A DNA stretch of 64,000 bases from assembly GCA_030770535.1 (NCBI GenBank), contig JASVEC010000021.1, positions 754,001 to 818,000 of the forward strand. The letters are read 5' to 3'. Source of the stretch: Batkoa obscura. Its lineage: Eukaryota > Entomophthoromycota > Entomophthoromycetes > Entomophthorales > Batkoaceae. Shown piece by piece: positions 29,988 to 41,500 of the stretch. The notes under the pieces are model-generated. The model made no database searches, was not told where the DNA came from, and saw only the letters and a program-made list of their open reading frames with translations. Positions within the stretch are counted from its first letter, which is position 1, and every line of letters begins with the position of its first letter. Made by a program: the position numbers and the translations under genes.

Positions 29988-30788
29988 TTAATTTTGAGCT
30001 TTTTCGGAATACTCGTCTAATAACAGCTTAGGGGTAGTAAAATGAAAGCCAGACATAACTTGTTGAAATACATACATAGATTCCTTTTCGCTTTCGGATA
30101 ACTTTAACTCTTTTTCAATACAACTTTTTAAACACTCATTACTTTTTTCTAACACTTTTCCTTTTAATTCGTCATCCATAAAAAAACTATTATTTATAGT
30201 TTGTAAAGCAAAGTAGACTGCAAATGCTGTTTCTCTCGTTCCACATATTTGAGGATTTAGCCCGGAAGCTTTGACTAAATTTTGAGCTTCCGCCATTGCT
30301 GTTGACCTAACTTCTCCTGGCTTAAGTACCTTAATAATATAAAACAAAGTAAACAATCGGTCTCCGATAGTCGCTAATAGAGGTGCAATTAAATTCGGGC
30401 TTTTAGAGTTTAAAAGTGGACAAAATACTTGCTTTTTTAAGTGAACCAACATAAAGATAGCTCTTTTTTGGCACACGTTTTCTGGGAAAAAAGCACTGAA
30501 TGCAGCTTCACTATTACTATGACTCAATTTCTTAACTGTATTCACTGCCTTTACAAAACTACCACGTTCCTCTCGAGTAAGCTTTTGATTGAAACTGGGT
30601 GCTGCTGGAGATGGTGGCACACTACTGGGTGAAGGTTCGGCGTATATAATAGTATTGTTTTCAATAATTTGTTCTGTTTGATGAGACCTTACTAATCTTA
30701 AGGATTTTGAACGACCTATTATCGTTGTATCGCCATCTAATTTGTTATTCTTGTTACCAAAAAATTTCTTTAATTTTATAAAGCCCAT
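29988..30788 (-). CDS. Hypothetical 266-aa protein
   Basis: A single uninterrupted frame from an ATG at 30788. I do not recognise the family. The first 25 residues are basic (MGFIKLKKFFGNKNNKL). A Ser/Pro-rich linker follows (EPSPSSVPPSPAAPSF, about 50-66), then a mostly helical domain from about 70 to 260. That domain has a conserved-looking hydrophobic pattern (FMLVHLKKQVFCPLL, LLATIGDRLFTLFYIIKVL, CGTRETAFAVYFALQTI) and a charged C-terminal helix. There is no signal peptide or transmembrane segment. The start MG could allow N-myristoylation, but residue 6 is not the usual Ser/Thr. The ordered helical frame and length argue for a real gene. It is convergent with SelO, with 273 bp between stops. 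Confidence 0.65.
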   Translation of the reverse strand: MGFIKLKKFFGNKNNKLDGDTTIIGRSKSLRLVRSHQTEQIIENNTIIYAEPSPSSVPPSPAAPSFNQKLTREERGSFVKAVNTVKKLSHSNSEAAFSAFFPENVCQKRAIFMLVHLKKQVFCPLLNSKSPNLIAPLLATIGDRLFTLFYIIKVLKPGEVRSTAMAEAQNLVKASGLNPQICGTRETAFAVYFALQTINNSFFMDDELKGKVLEKSNECLKSCIEKELKLSESEKESMYVFQQVMSGFHFTTPKLLLDEYSEKAQN

Positions 30789-31645
30789 TCTGAATATGAA
30801 AAAAATTATTGTTGAGTTTGTAATTTAATTTTATAGCAACTCCCCTGCATTAGGTAAAGTGTACCATAAAAATGAACACTAAAACATGCTCTGATTGGGT
30901 AATTAAGAACTAACTATTGATTAAGTAAGTGGATTCTATATTTGGATCGTTGCATGGTGTGAATTTTGGTTGGCATTGTTTTGTTAATAGTGACTAAATA
31001 CGGTCACTACAATTGTACTACGATTTAATTTGCAGTGGCTTTTAGAGTCAATTGTTTGCATATCTGGTTTTTCGAGCTTGGCCTATAAAGTTGGTATGAT
31101 TTTCGCAAATTTATTCTTAAATGAGAGGTTATTTAGGTCGCAATAGAAATGCAAGAGGTATAGTTTAGAATTAATAGAATTGATAAAAAATTATAGAAAT
31201 TTGATAAATTATTACATATATGACACTCAATAAACTTGATTTAATTACATTCTTTTTAAATTAGTCTAATTTACTTTATTTTAATAATCCGTGTTAATAT
31301 AGGCTAATTTAACAGCAATTCTATTATAAAATAAATATGATATTATTACAAATCACCAAACTTTACACAATTCATTTGAAAGATTAAAATGATTCACTAT
31401 AGTTAAAAGTTATAAAACTATTACTCACAATTATGATATAAAAGATAAACTATTGATGATAATGTTTAATCTGTTAACTTCAATTATATAAACTTTCAAA
31501 AATTGGAGTAAATAATTCTTTATCATTTGTTCCATTAATAAGTTGTTCAATAAGCTCGAAAAGTAAAAAATAGCTGTGAGAAGAAAACATTCCAGTAAAA
31601 AAACTAACAATACTAATATAATATTCTATGGCTTTGATTCAATTT
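30789..31645. other. Gene-free stretch
   Basis: About 850 bp without a coding frame or repeat end. The part at 30840-31130 is less AT-rich and could be a decayed remnant, but it gives no recognisable peptide on either strand. Confidence 0.4.
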
Positions 31646-33057
31646 TTACCGTAGTATTAAATTCAGTGTTATCATTTTTAAGTGAAAAATCAGAATCCTT
31701 GACAACAAAAACCATATTATGAGTTGGCTCAGGAATATCCCCAAAGGTATTTTTTTCAGAATATAATACCTTTGGGATTTCTTGTACAAAAGTTGTAATA
31801 ATATAAATAATAAAACAACCTCAATAAATCCACCAATTAAGAAACCACCAACTGAGACACCAACAATAACAGGTACTTGACTTTTGGCTTTAAAATTTCT
31901 ATTTCTTCTACTGAAGGTATCTGATTTACTAATGTATAATTGTTTAAATTGATTATTTGCATTTTTGAGTAAACTTCTCTACGGAACCCAAAACTATACA
32001 ACAAATGATCGTTATAATACTCCAAATAACCTGAAGGAGAAATAATTAACCCTGAGACATAATGTTTTTCCCAATTGAGATTATCTAAATTTAAAACATA
32101 GAGTGAACTATCCATAAATTGTACTTCGTTTTTGTTTCCAATATTGGCGCCTCCTAGTATATAAACAAGCTATCAATTTTTTTTAAACTAGAGCCATAAG
32201 TTATTTTGGAAATTCTTATACTGTAGTTTGATTGTACCATTTCTCATTTTTGATATCAAAGCTTGGAATATTATTGAATTCAATATAGTTGTCATAGAGC
32301 CTATCTATACTTCCAAATATTATTAAATTCCCATTATGTACAACTGAATTGTGACCACTAATTAAATGTCCACTCTTTTCTCCAACAGTTTTCCATTCAT
32401 CATTTTTGATATTATAAATTATCAATCCAGGACAATACCCAGTTTTGATTCCATTTGATCTTTTAGCGGGATAGTACTGTCCACCAAATATAACTAACTC
32501 ATCTAGATTTAAATCATTCTAGACTAATCTTGCTTCACTAGATCCATAATTTATTGTATAATTGCTTGACTTTGTAAAGTTTAGATTTTTAAAAATTGAC
32601 TTCCGTTAAAACCTACTTTCCAGGTTTTAGTTTTAGTATCAAATATCTTTACGAACTCTTCAAGCGATGTAAATATCCCCTCTATCATTAAAAAAATTTC
32701 AGAGTTACTAGAGAATCTAATGGTACTATGATAAAACAATGTTTAACGCATGATTTTAAATAGATTGAACTCCCAGTTTGCTTTTTGACTATCATTTGAC
32801 TATCATTTGACTATCATTTGACTCTATCCCATCTTTGAGATCTAATTTATAAACCCCACTATTCAAGTCTTCTTCATAAATTTCTCTTTTATTGCTTTCA
32901 GCCTTAAGATCTGATATGAAAAATCCACCAAACACATAGATACTATCATCAATTTTCCACCATTACCTATAACTAATGCTGATGCATCTGAGCCATTTGA
33001 AGCTTTTAAAATCATTATCAATAACAACATTAATTCTATAAACCTCATAAAGGCCAT
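31646..33057 (-). pseudogene. Kelch-repeat membrane protein, frame disrupted (copy 1)
   Basis: Read from 33057 it starts with a good signal peptide (MAFMRFIELMLLLIMILKAS) followed by a kelch blade (DDSIYVFGGFFISDL, then NSGVYKLDL). More blades follow (LVIFGGQYYPAKRSNG, LIIYNIKNDEW, SFDIKNEKWY, LYVLNLDNLNWEKHY), then a transmembrane helix (VPVIVGVSVGGFLIGGF). The intended protein is a type I surface protein with kelch propeller outside and a short tail inside, a type common in early-diverging fungi. The frame shifts near 32955 and again in the tail, an in-frame TAG occurs near 32525, and an 11-bp repeat has expanded at 32784-32823. It may be a pseudogene or carry base errors, but several independent lesions favour a pseudogene. 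It is tandem with copy 2. Confidence 0.7.
32784..32827 (-). repeat. 11-bp tandem repeat inside kelch copy 1
   Basis: The unit TTTGACTATCA on the plus strand occurs three times in a row with a fourth partial copy. The paralogous copy 2 has only one unit at the matching place (in the codons for NDSQ). Two extra 11-bp units add 22 bp and therefore break the frame. Confidence 0.85.
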
Positions 33058-33501
33058 TTTATAAAATTAATTCTAATATTATTGTTTTCATATTGCTTTT
33101 ATACTTTCAATTGTTACTTTATGATTTAAAAACCATTTTTATTACTAAAAAAACAAAATAATTCTTGGATCTATATAGCACTAAAGATTCTATGATGAAT
33201 ATCACATTACTTTATTTAGAACTTGGTAATTAATTATCACCAGTAAGGCCTTATTATGAACCTTAAAGGTAGGACAACCCCACCTGTAAGTAGGAATCCC
33301 AATATAGAGACATTACAACTGAAAATAATTAGCATTGCAAATATTTTTATTTAGATATTAACAGATGATTTAAATAATAGTTACATTGTGAGCATTGAGA
33401 ATTCACTTATAAACGTAACTATAGATATAGTAACATTAAAACTTAGTCCAAATGCTATAAGACAAAAAATCAGTGAAGTTAAAATTCAACTTTTTAATAT
33501 T
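33058..33501. other. Spacer between kelch copies
   Basis: No gene seen. A short less AT-rich patch lies at 33240-33310. It probably includes the promoter of kelch copy 1. Confidence 0.4.
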
Positions 33502-33601
33502 TGGGATGTATTTTTATGTTTAAGAATTTTACTAACAAATTTCCCACTTAAATAGCGCTTAAAAAATGGAAAAAATAATGAAGTCAAAAAAAACACTCCC
33601 A
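33502..33601 (+). mobile_element. MITE, TGGGGATG family
   Basis: A 100-bp element with ends TGGGATGTATTTTTATG and AAAAAACACTCCCA, flanked by ATT before and TTT after. This fits the ATTT form of the target duplication. The core is TTCCCACTTAAATAGCGCTT. Confidence 0.85.
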
Positions 33602-33641
33602 TTTTATGACTTATTTCTTTCAATAAAACTATTATAATATA

Positions 33642-33738
33642 TGAAGGTATACTTTATATTCAAGAATTTTGCTAACAATTTTTCCACTCAAATAGTGCTT
33701 AAAAGATAGAAAAAGTGATGAAGCCAAAAAAACACATA
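33642..33738 (+). mobile_element. MITE, diverged
   Basis: An element of about 97 bp starting TGAAGGTATAC, with the core TTTTTCCACTCAAATAGTGCTT and an A-rich right arm ending in AACACATA. The right end is eroded. Confidence 0.65.
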
Positions 33739-33744
33739 TATATA

Positions 33745-33839
33745 TGAGGATGTTTTTTAACTTCATTACTTTTTCCATTTAAGTGCTGTTTGAGCGGAAA
33801 AATTGTTAGTAAGGTTCCTAAATAAAAAATACATCCCTA
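33745..33839 (-). mobile_element. MITE, TGGGGATG family, reverse orientation
   Basis: A 95-bp element with ends TGAGGATGTTTTTT and ATACATCCCTA, reading as the reverse of its neighbour at 33642. The two form a head-to-head pair with only a few TA bases between them. Confidence 0.78.
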
Positions 33840-33949
33840 TATATTGAAGGTCTACTGGTAAGCCTAAAGGAGAAAGAAGAGCTAGAGATGTTATTTTTTA
33901 AAATAATCATAAAGAAATATGCCTTTAGTAACGTCGATTTAATTTGTAT

Positions 33950-35315
33950 CATTGAATTTAAGGCTATCATGCCCAAATGAAAACTTTGGTTATTAATAAG
34001 CATCCCTACAATATCATTAGTTGGCTCTGAAATAGGTAAAGATGTTTTTTTATAATACGATATTTTACAAATTTCTTATATATATAACGTATCAAAACAA
34101 TCAACAAAATAGGCACTAAAAGCCTACGAATTGAATCACCAACAATAACAGATATTTGACTTTTGTTTTTGGATCTTACATTTCTTCTTTGGAGGCAATC
34201 TGTATATTAAGATTAAATGATTTAAACCAGCTATTTAAGTTTTGAGCAGTACTCTAAATATGACCTAAAATTACACAATAAATATTTGACATGATATTCT
34301 AAATAATCAAAACAAGCATTAGTTAATCTAGAAACGGAATGCTCTTCATAAATAAAAGTATTTAAATTTAAAATGTGAAGTAAACTGTCAGTATATTGGT
34401 TTAAAAAAGTTTTAAATCTCGTTTATGTATTGAGTAGCACTAGTGATTTAAATGTTAAACAAGTACATAGCTTATAGCTGGAAACTCCTCGGCTGTTATT
34501 TAACCATACCACTGTTTGTCTTTAATGCTAAAACTTGGAACAATATTAAATTTAGTAGATTTATGAAAGAGGTTATCTTTGCTGCTAAATATCACTAAAC
34601 TACTATTGTGTATAACTGCATTATGACCACTAATCTAATGTTCACCATGTCCTCCAACCATTCTCCATTTACAATTACTAATATTACAAATCATTACTTT
34701 GGAATAAAAACCACTTTAGTTTACATCCATTTCTTTTAGTAGGATAGTACTTTCCTCCATATAAAACTAACTCATTTAAGTTCAAATCATTTTGAGTTAA
34801 GCTTACTCTAATAAACTCATAATTTAGTTGAGAATCATTTGATTTAGTATAAATTTTTTGATAAATTGGCTGTGATTTCAACCTGCTTTCCAAGTATTAG
34901 CCTTGGTATTAAAATCTTTACGCTATCCTCAAGTGATATCAATAATCCGTCTATGATTAAAGGCTTTTCTGAATCATTCTCAATTTTAATAGTGTTATGA
35001 GAAAACAGAGTATTTAGAAGATGATGTTCAAATGGGGCAAATTCCGAATTTGCATTTTGACTGTCATTTAACTGTATTGTTCCTTTGGTATTTAAATAAT
35101 AAATTTCACTATTCAAATCCTTTTTAGTGATCTATTGATCTTCCTCTTCAAAGTTTGATTGAAGGGTTCCACCAGAGACATAATATACATTATTATTAAT
35201 TTCACCATCAGTTCCAACTAATTCTAATATAACCGAAAAATCTGGATTCCTTTAAACAAAGTCACCAAGTATACTGGTTTTGTAAAATTTGTAAAAACCA
35301 TTTTTGAAGTGTTAA
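33950..35315 (-). pseudogene. Kelch-repeat membrane protein, decayed (copy 2)
   Basis: A paralogue of the gene at 31646-33057 in the same orientation. From the 5' side it has VGTDGEINNNVYYVSGG (matching IGNGGKIDDSIYVFGG of copy 1), a NSEIYYLN blade, SLEDSVKIL (matching SLEEFVKIF) and LNELVLYGGKYYPTKRNG. Near 34110-34170 is a membrane segment corresponding to copy 1 (SQISVIVGDS then [11 protein letters not shown]). Several stops and frame changes interrupt it, more than in copy 1, so it is the older casualty. A MITE pair sits near its 3' end. Confidence 0.65.
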
Positions 35316-35797
35316 TTCTAATTTTTTAATTTTCATAGCCTTTAAATTTATAAGAACAGGAACACTTTAATAAGCTAAATGCTTTTTATTGGCTATCAGA
35401 AGGTTACATTTAAAAAATTTCGAACTTTCTAATAAACTGAATCATAAGTACAGAGATTCAATTGAACTCATTCACAATCATAACTATAAACAAAATACTT
35501 TAAATCTAGTTCTATATGAAAATTTGATTATAGAAAGTGATAATTTGAATTTTGTCTTATTTGAACCTGAAAACATAAATGAAAACATATTTATGTTCTA
35601 AAGTACGAAATAAACAACTACAAAACGTTACATAAGCATATTGATTTTAAAACTATATATTTTTAAAGTGGTCCAATAATTTCTAATAATCTATGCTTAT
35701 ATTTATATTTAAACAAATAATGCGCTAATACAGTAAAATGATATATATTTTGGGAAAACATTTAAAATAGGTTTGAAGAAAAATGAAAATTATGATT
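35316..35797. other. Intergenic DNA after kelch copy 2
   Basis: One open frame of 70 codons lies here without an ATG start and with no recognisable product. I do not count it as a gene. No repeat end seen. Confidence 0.4.
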
Positions 35798-35890
35798 TGG
35801 GGATGTATTTTTTTTTAAAATTTTTGTTAAACTTTCCGCTCAAATAGTGCTCAAAATAGAAAGATAATGAAACCGAAAAAAACATCCTCA
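35798..35890 (+). mobile_element. MITE, TGGGGATG family
   Basis: A 93-bp element running TGGGGATGTATTTTTTTT to AAAACATCCTCA. Flanks are GATT on the left and TTTGG on the right, giving ATTT on both sides if the terminal T/A are counted. The core is CTTTCCGCTCAAATAGTGCT. Confidence 0.88.
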
Positions 35891-36486
35891 TTTGGTATTA
35901 TAAATGTGAGCCTAAAATAAAACTTTAGAAAATTAACTAGAAGTTTCGATTGAGATAAAGTCATCGCGACTTTAAATTAAACAATTATTGTTTATAACAT
36001 CTAAAAGCTTTTTATAGTTAATTGCTTTATTTTAGCATATGTTTATGAAGTAAATATTTGTACAGAAACAAGAATGTTATATTTAAAATATAGTTAATTT
36101 TTACTTTAATTTAAAATAAAACTTTACTGAGAAGACGCCAACTCCTAATTGTTCAAAACTAAAACGGTTATTTTGAATTTTCCTGTAAAAAAAACAAGAT
36201 TTAATTAACAATACCCTTACATATTATAATATTTAAAACCGTAAGCATTTGTCTAAAAGTAACTATTCAACATTGAATAAATATAAACTCCAAGTGGCAA
36301 CTAATTACATTAAATGGTTAAATTCACAAATTTATTAAAATTCTTTAATTTTTTATTTGCTACTAAATTTAGTAACCTTTAATTGGTTACAAGAGTAGCG
36401 AATCAAATGACCACACAAAATATTTAACTATTTATTACCAAACTATCCCAAGAAAAAGTCCTTCACTCACTTTAAAATTCGATAAA
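35891..36486. promoter_or_regulatory. Upstream region of BFR1
   Basis: About 600 bp with no frame or repeat. The last 100 bp before the ATG form a more C-containing leader with ACTATCCCAAG-like sequence, which would be the 5' UTR. No specific factor site is named. Confidence 0.4.
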
Positions 36487-38025
36487 ATGACAACAGTTCA
36501 AACTCCTAAGGCTAAAGCCCCTAAAGCACCTCAAAAACCAGACCAAGCCACTTATAAAAATAGTCTGGACCAGACAGATAAAGAAATAGCCAAAATAAAG
36601 GAAAAATTGGTAATAGTTTCACTTTTCCATTTTTATTGTATTTAAACTTTATTAAAGGAGTTAGTAAGTAAAGAAATCAATGCATTCGATAAAGGAAAAG
36701 GAAAAAGTGACGATCCTCGTACTGAATTACGTAAAAACCTTTCTAATCTTAGAGACCAACAAGCTTCCTTAAAGAAAGCTCGTCAATCAAAGCAAGAGGA
36801 CATTAACCTTTTGCAAAATTCTATTAAGAAGAAAGTAAGAAACATATTGTTTATTTAAAAAAATACTAATCTTTTATTTAGATTAGTGACTTAAAAGCTT
36901 TACAATCTAAGAATAGCTTTAGATCCTTGGCTGAGCTTGAAGAATATATATCGTAAGTCATTTATCTGTGTTGTTTTATTAGGTGCTTATATTTTTTAAA
37001 GAAAACAAGAGAGAAAGGTTGAGAGTGGGAAGTTGAAGGTCATCGAAGAAAAGAAAATCTTGTCTGAAATATCCCAACTTAAAAAAAGTAAGAAATCTTT
37101 TGATATTATCATGGATATAGAAGATTCTCTTGAAGAAGATCGTCAAAAATTAGATGCTATTAGATCTGGGATTGATGAAGCCAAATCCAAAGCCATTAAT
37201 GCTGAATACGATGAAATCAAGGCTAAATTAGACGAACTCAATCTTTCAAACAATGAAGAATGGACCAAAAAGAGCAAACTCTTTGAAAAAAGAGACGAGA
37301 TTCGCAAAAAAATTGATGAGCAATATGAAAAACGTCGCGAAATCATTGGAAATCATAAAAAAGCAAATGATGAATTTTATAATTGGAAGAGAGAAGAAAC
37401 TAAAAGACGCCAAGAGGTCAATGAAGCTCGTAGACAACAAGAAGAAAAAGAAAGGATTGAAGAACTTATTAAAGAAGAACTTGCTCTTGCAGAGTTGCCT
37501 GCTTTTGAAACCGAAATTGCCCAATGTGGAACTTTATTATCTTATTTCCACCGTATATTAGGCTCATCTGAGACCAATGGTAAAGCTGAATCTCCAAAGG
37601 CTGAACCACAAAACGTAAGCACTGCTAGACAAGTCGATGCTTCCAATCAACCTCAAGGTACCGCTTTAGTTAAGAAGTCAGATCGTGATGATGTCTTTTT
37701 CATGGGAAACAAAGTCAAAAAGAGCTCAAAGAAGCCTAGCTCAAAAGCCAGCTCAAAACCTGCTGCATTTACCATCCCATTATCAATCATGGACGCCCTT
37801 TCATCCCTTAAACTTCCTATCCCAACTTCCTCTACTGGAGTTCCAGATCTTTTAACTGCTATACAAAAGAAGATTGAGTTCTTCAAACTTAATCAAGAAA
37901 AGGCATCAATCGAAAAGAGAAAGAGAGCTCAAGAAAAGATTGAAGAACTTAAAGCTAAACATGGCTTAAATGTAGAAAATGGAAAAGAAAACGAGGTTCC
38001 AAAAGAAGTTGAACCAGCAGCTTAA
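36487..38025 (+). CDS. BFR1: Bfr1-like nuclear/ER mRNP protein
   Basis: Four exons (36487-36609, 36658-36834, 36882-36952, 37002-38025) give 464 aa, close to the 470 of yeast Bfr1. The protein is almost wholly coiled coil and highly charged. N-terminal Pro/Lys-rich residues precede YKNSLDQTDKEIAKIKEKL. Then come a run of helices (ISDLKALQSKNSFRSLAELE), a middle EEKERIEELIKEELALAELP segment, a linker with basic KKSSKKPSSK, and a final coiled coil. Bfr1 binds mRNAs on ER-bound polysomes and affects secretion and ploidy in yeast. Acceptors of exons 2 and 4 end in AAG rather than TAG, which is needed to keep frame. Codons end in C more often than in neighbouring genes, suggesting strong expression. 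Confidence 0.88.
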
Positions 38026-38516
38026 ACTTAATTTGTGATAAAGAAGGTGTGAATCAAACTCTTCAATTAAATGTAGCCATTTTACTTTTTATTTTTTTAA
38101 ATAAAAGTTTTTAATATAAATAAGTGGTTTATTTCTTATTGCCTCATTTATTTGATTATGAAATATAAAACAGAGCTTTGAAGATTGAAATTTAATGTAA
38201 ATAATTTTTAAGTCTGAGATCCATACATAGATAAACATTTATTACTTTTATCAATATATAAATCTCCTTGAAATAAATAATTCATTTTAATTAGAATAGT
38301 ACCTTCCTTGTACCTATTTACGGCTTAAACCAATAATAAAATTTAAAATATATTTACTATAAAAATTCACATTATCTCAAATAATATTAATTTTATTTTC
38401 AAGACTGAAAAGCAGCTTTATTTCGGTTCATACAAAGAGTTTATATTTGATTGGTTTATATTTCAGGGAGGATTAAAAGCAACAAAATTACTTTCTTTCA
38501 TTTGTAAAAATAAACG
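38026..38516. other. Intergenic region BFR1-CND1
   Basis: Same-strand gap of about 490 bp with no repeat or frame. It contains the BFR1 3' end and the CND1 promoter. Confidence 0.45.
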
Positions 38517-41500
38517 ATGTATACAGATTTCAATTTGGGAGATGAGCTAATCAAATTTGATGAGAAGAGCATGGTGATTGAGGAAGAGATTGACATTGAA
38601 AACTCATCTAAGCAAGAGTTATTGGAGTTTATAAATAAAGCAACTGACAAGTTAAGTTCAGATTATTTAAAAATAGCCAGCTCTAAGATATTCGATGGAT
38701 TACGTAGTATCATAAAGTAAAATTAAATTAAATTAAAGGACATCGCTAAATCAACTTTAGGAATTTATTGATTGTATCTCCAGCAATTATGGATCGTGCT
38801 TTTGATATGATATTGTCTGGTAAAAAAATTTAAAAATCGAGTTATGAATAATTAATTTGAATTAATATTTTTAGGAGCACAGGACTTAATAAAATCGATT
38901 GAAGATAGTTTAAAAAACGGAGTTTTAGTTCAAAAAGAAGAATTGACAGCGTTAAACCTATATTCGTTTTTATTATATATTATAATCAATTATGCTGAAT
39001 CAAAACAAGAAACTGAAAAAAGTACCAAAGCAATGGTAAGTAATCGAGTACAAATAAATCACGACTCTAAAAGTACTGATAAATAGAATTCTAGAGGAAA
39101 TAAGAACCAACGTCAACAGTCTCACTCTTGGGATTGGTTGAGAAAACAAGGTAGATTGTTTGAGATCATCTATAAGATTGCAACGTTACCTTTAAAAAAA
39201 GTATTTTCTTCCAATTATCAAGTTGAAACGATCACAAGGTAAAGATATATGTTTTTGTTTTTATATTAATAAACAAACTATTTTTAGGGGGTTTGTAAAA
39301 AGTATGTTTTCAATTTTGCAGTCAACTGACAACTTAAAGAATCAGACAACACGCATTAAATCCTATCATATAATAGCGATATGTGCAAAAGATTACAATC
39401 ATAATTTAACAACACAAACCTTTGTTTCCCAAACTTTACAATATTTTGAAAATTTACATGATCCTATAGCTGAGTTACTTGAAATGATGGTGAATGAATA
39501 TGACTATACTAGATTAGCTGAAGAAGTTTTAAGGTATTCATTTTTTTGAAAGAAAGTAAAACGAACTTACAGGATTCTATAATATAGCGATATGTCAAAA
39601 AAAGAATTCACAATCAAGGATAAATATGGGCCAAAATCATATTCTTCGTTTTTGGTCAGATTTTGCGAACTTTGTCCTAAAACTGTAAATAAATACATTG
39701 GCATTTTAATTAAACAGCTTGACAGTGAGGTAAAGTACTTTTGTTTATAAAGTGAACTATTAAACAAAAAATAGTGCTATCATATACGATCTGCCATCAT
39801 TGAAGTTGTAGGGATTCTAATTATTGAAATGGTGAACGAGATTGAAAAAGAGGGTAGAGGAGAGAATAATGAATCAATGGTTGATCGTTATTTTGATATT
39901 TTAGAAGAGAGATTCAAAGACAACCATTATCTTGTTCGAAGTAAAGTTTTACAAGTTTGTGGGAGAATAACAGAGTAAAATAAGCTAGTCCCATCTTTAA
40001 TTTTAGCTAACCAGAATCCCATTTCTTAGATTAAAGGCAAAATTTCCTAAAAGAAGACCACGCCTTATTCATTTAACTATTGGAAGATTAGAAGATAAAA
40101 GCGTTATTGTCCGAAAGAATGCTATCAAAACCCTTACTAAATTCATGAAATCACATCCATTTTTAATTGATGGTGGTTCGCTCTCATATGAGTTATTAGA
40201 AAGGAAATATAATGGAATCATGGAAGAATTACAAGTATTAGTAAAATTGAATAACAAATAACCATGACTAATAACTATATGGTTAGGAGTTGCAAAAGGT
40301 TGCTCAAAATATGAGTTTACTTATGGCTAAAGGAGAAGAGCTACCTCAAGATTTGAATTCACATAATGAACATAAAGAAAAGGTAATCATAGTTTACAGT
40401 TTATAAATAATAATTTTATAATTTTATGATTTTATAAGAATGATCATAATATGAGTAATCAAATACAATTTAAAATAAGAAACGAAGACTCTACTGAAGA
40501 AGAAAAATTTGAAGGGAATGACTCAACTGAGATGGAAATGCTAGATAATGGTAACCCAGAAATGACCAATAAATTCTTACAACTAAAAATGAAACAGCGC
40601 TACTATGAAGATGCCGTATTTTTTGTGAAACAACTGATGGGTAGTTTTAGCTCACTATCACAACTTTTAGCTTCCACTCATAAATTAGAAGCCATTGATG
40701 CAATGGATTTTTTTGTTGAAGCATATCATTATAAGCTTAAAGAAGCAGAAGTAAGTCTTATTGCTTATTAATATATACAATTCCTAAGGTTTTATTTAGG
40801 AAGGAATTAGAAATATGATTCATTTAGTTTGGACTAAAGAAAATTCGGATGAAAATAAGGGGACAATAGCAAAAGTTAAAGAGAATTTTTATAACCTTTA
40901 TTTTACTGTACCTACAGCATCTAATGAAAGAGAAAGGATCAATTTAATAGCTAAGAATTTGATAGAGTAATTTTTATTATTCGATATGCTATTATTTTAT
41001 AATCTGCTTTATATTATTTAGCTTAACTCAAAGTGCAAAGATGGCTGATTTGGTTTCTTTAGAGGAATTGGTTCGTCTTTTAACAATCGACGGGCGCTTT
41101 TCTTCAGATTTGATTGAAAAGCTTTGGTTGATTTATTGTAATGTTTTTTCATAGGGTTTAAACTTTATTATTAAATGATTTACATAGCATATAGCAAAAC
41201 CGATCAACCAATAACATTAAGGAGAGGAGCTATCATTTTGTTAAGCATGATTGGGAAAGCTAATCATGAAGTTATCAAAGAGAGAGTCGATTTATTAATA
41301 AAAATAGGACTTGGTGATATTGGAAAAGTAGCTATTATTTACCATATTAATTTCTCATTTAACAATCTTAGGATGATTTCATAGTTGCTAAATACAGCTG
41401 CATAGCGTTACAATGCATTGGTGGAGCAAAAGGGAAGAAAGTTAAAGGTAAATGATAATAATTAAGAATAAAGTGTAAAATTTAAATCAATATGCTTAGG

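Noticed and set aside
35389-35601. Small protein gene of 70 codons
   Set aside because: No ATG start, no family, no splice continuation, and it lies in a decayed kelch neighbourhood.
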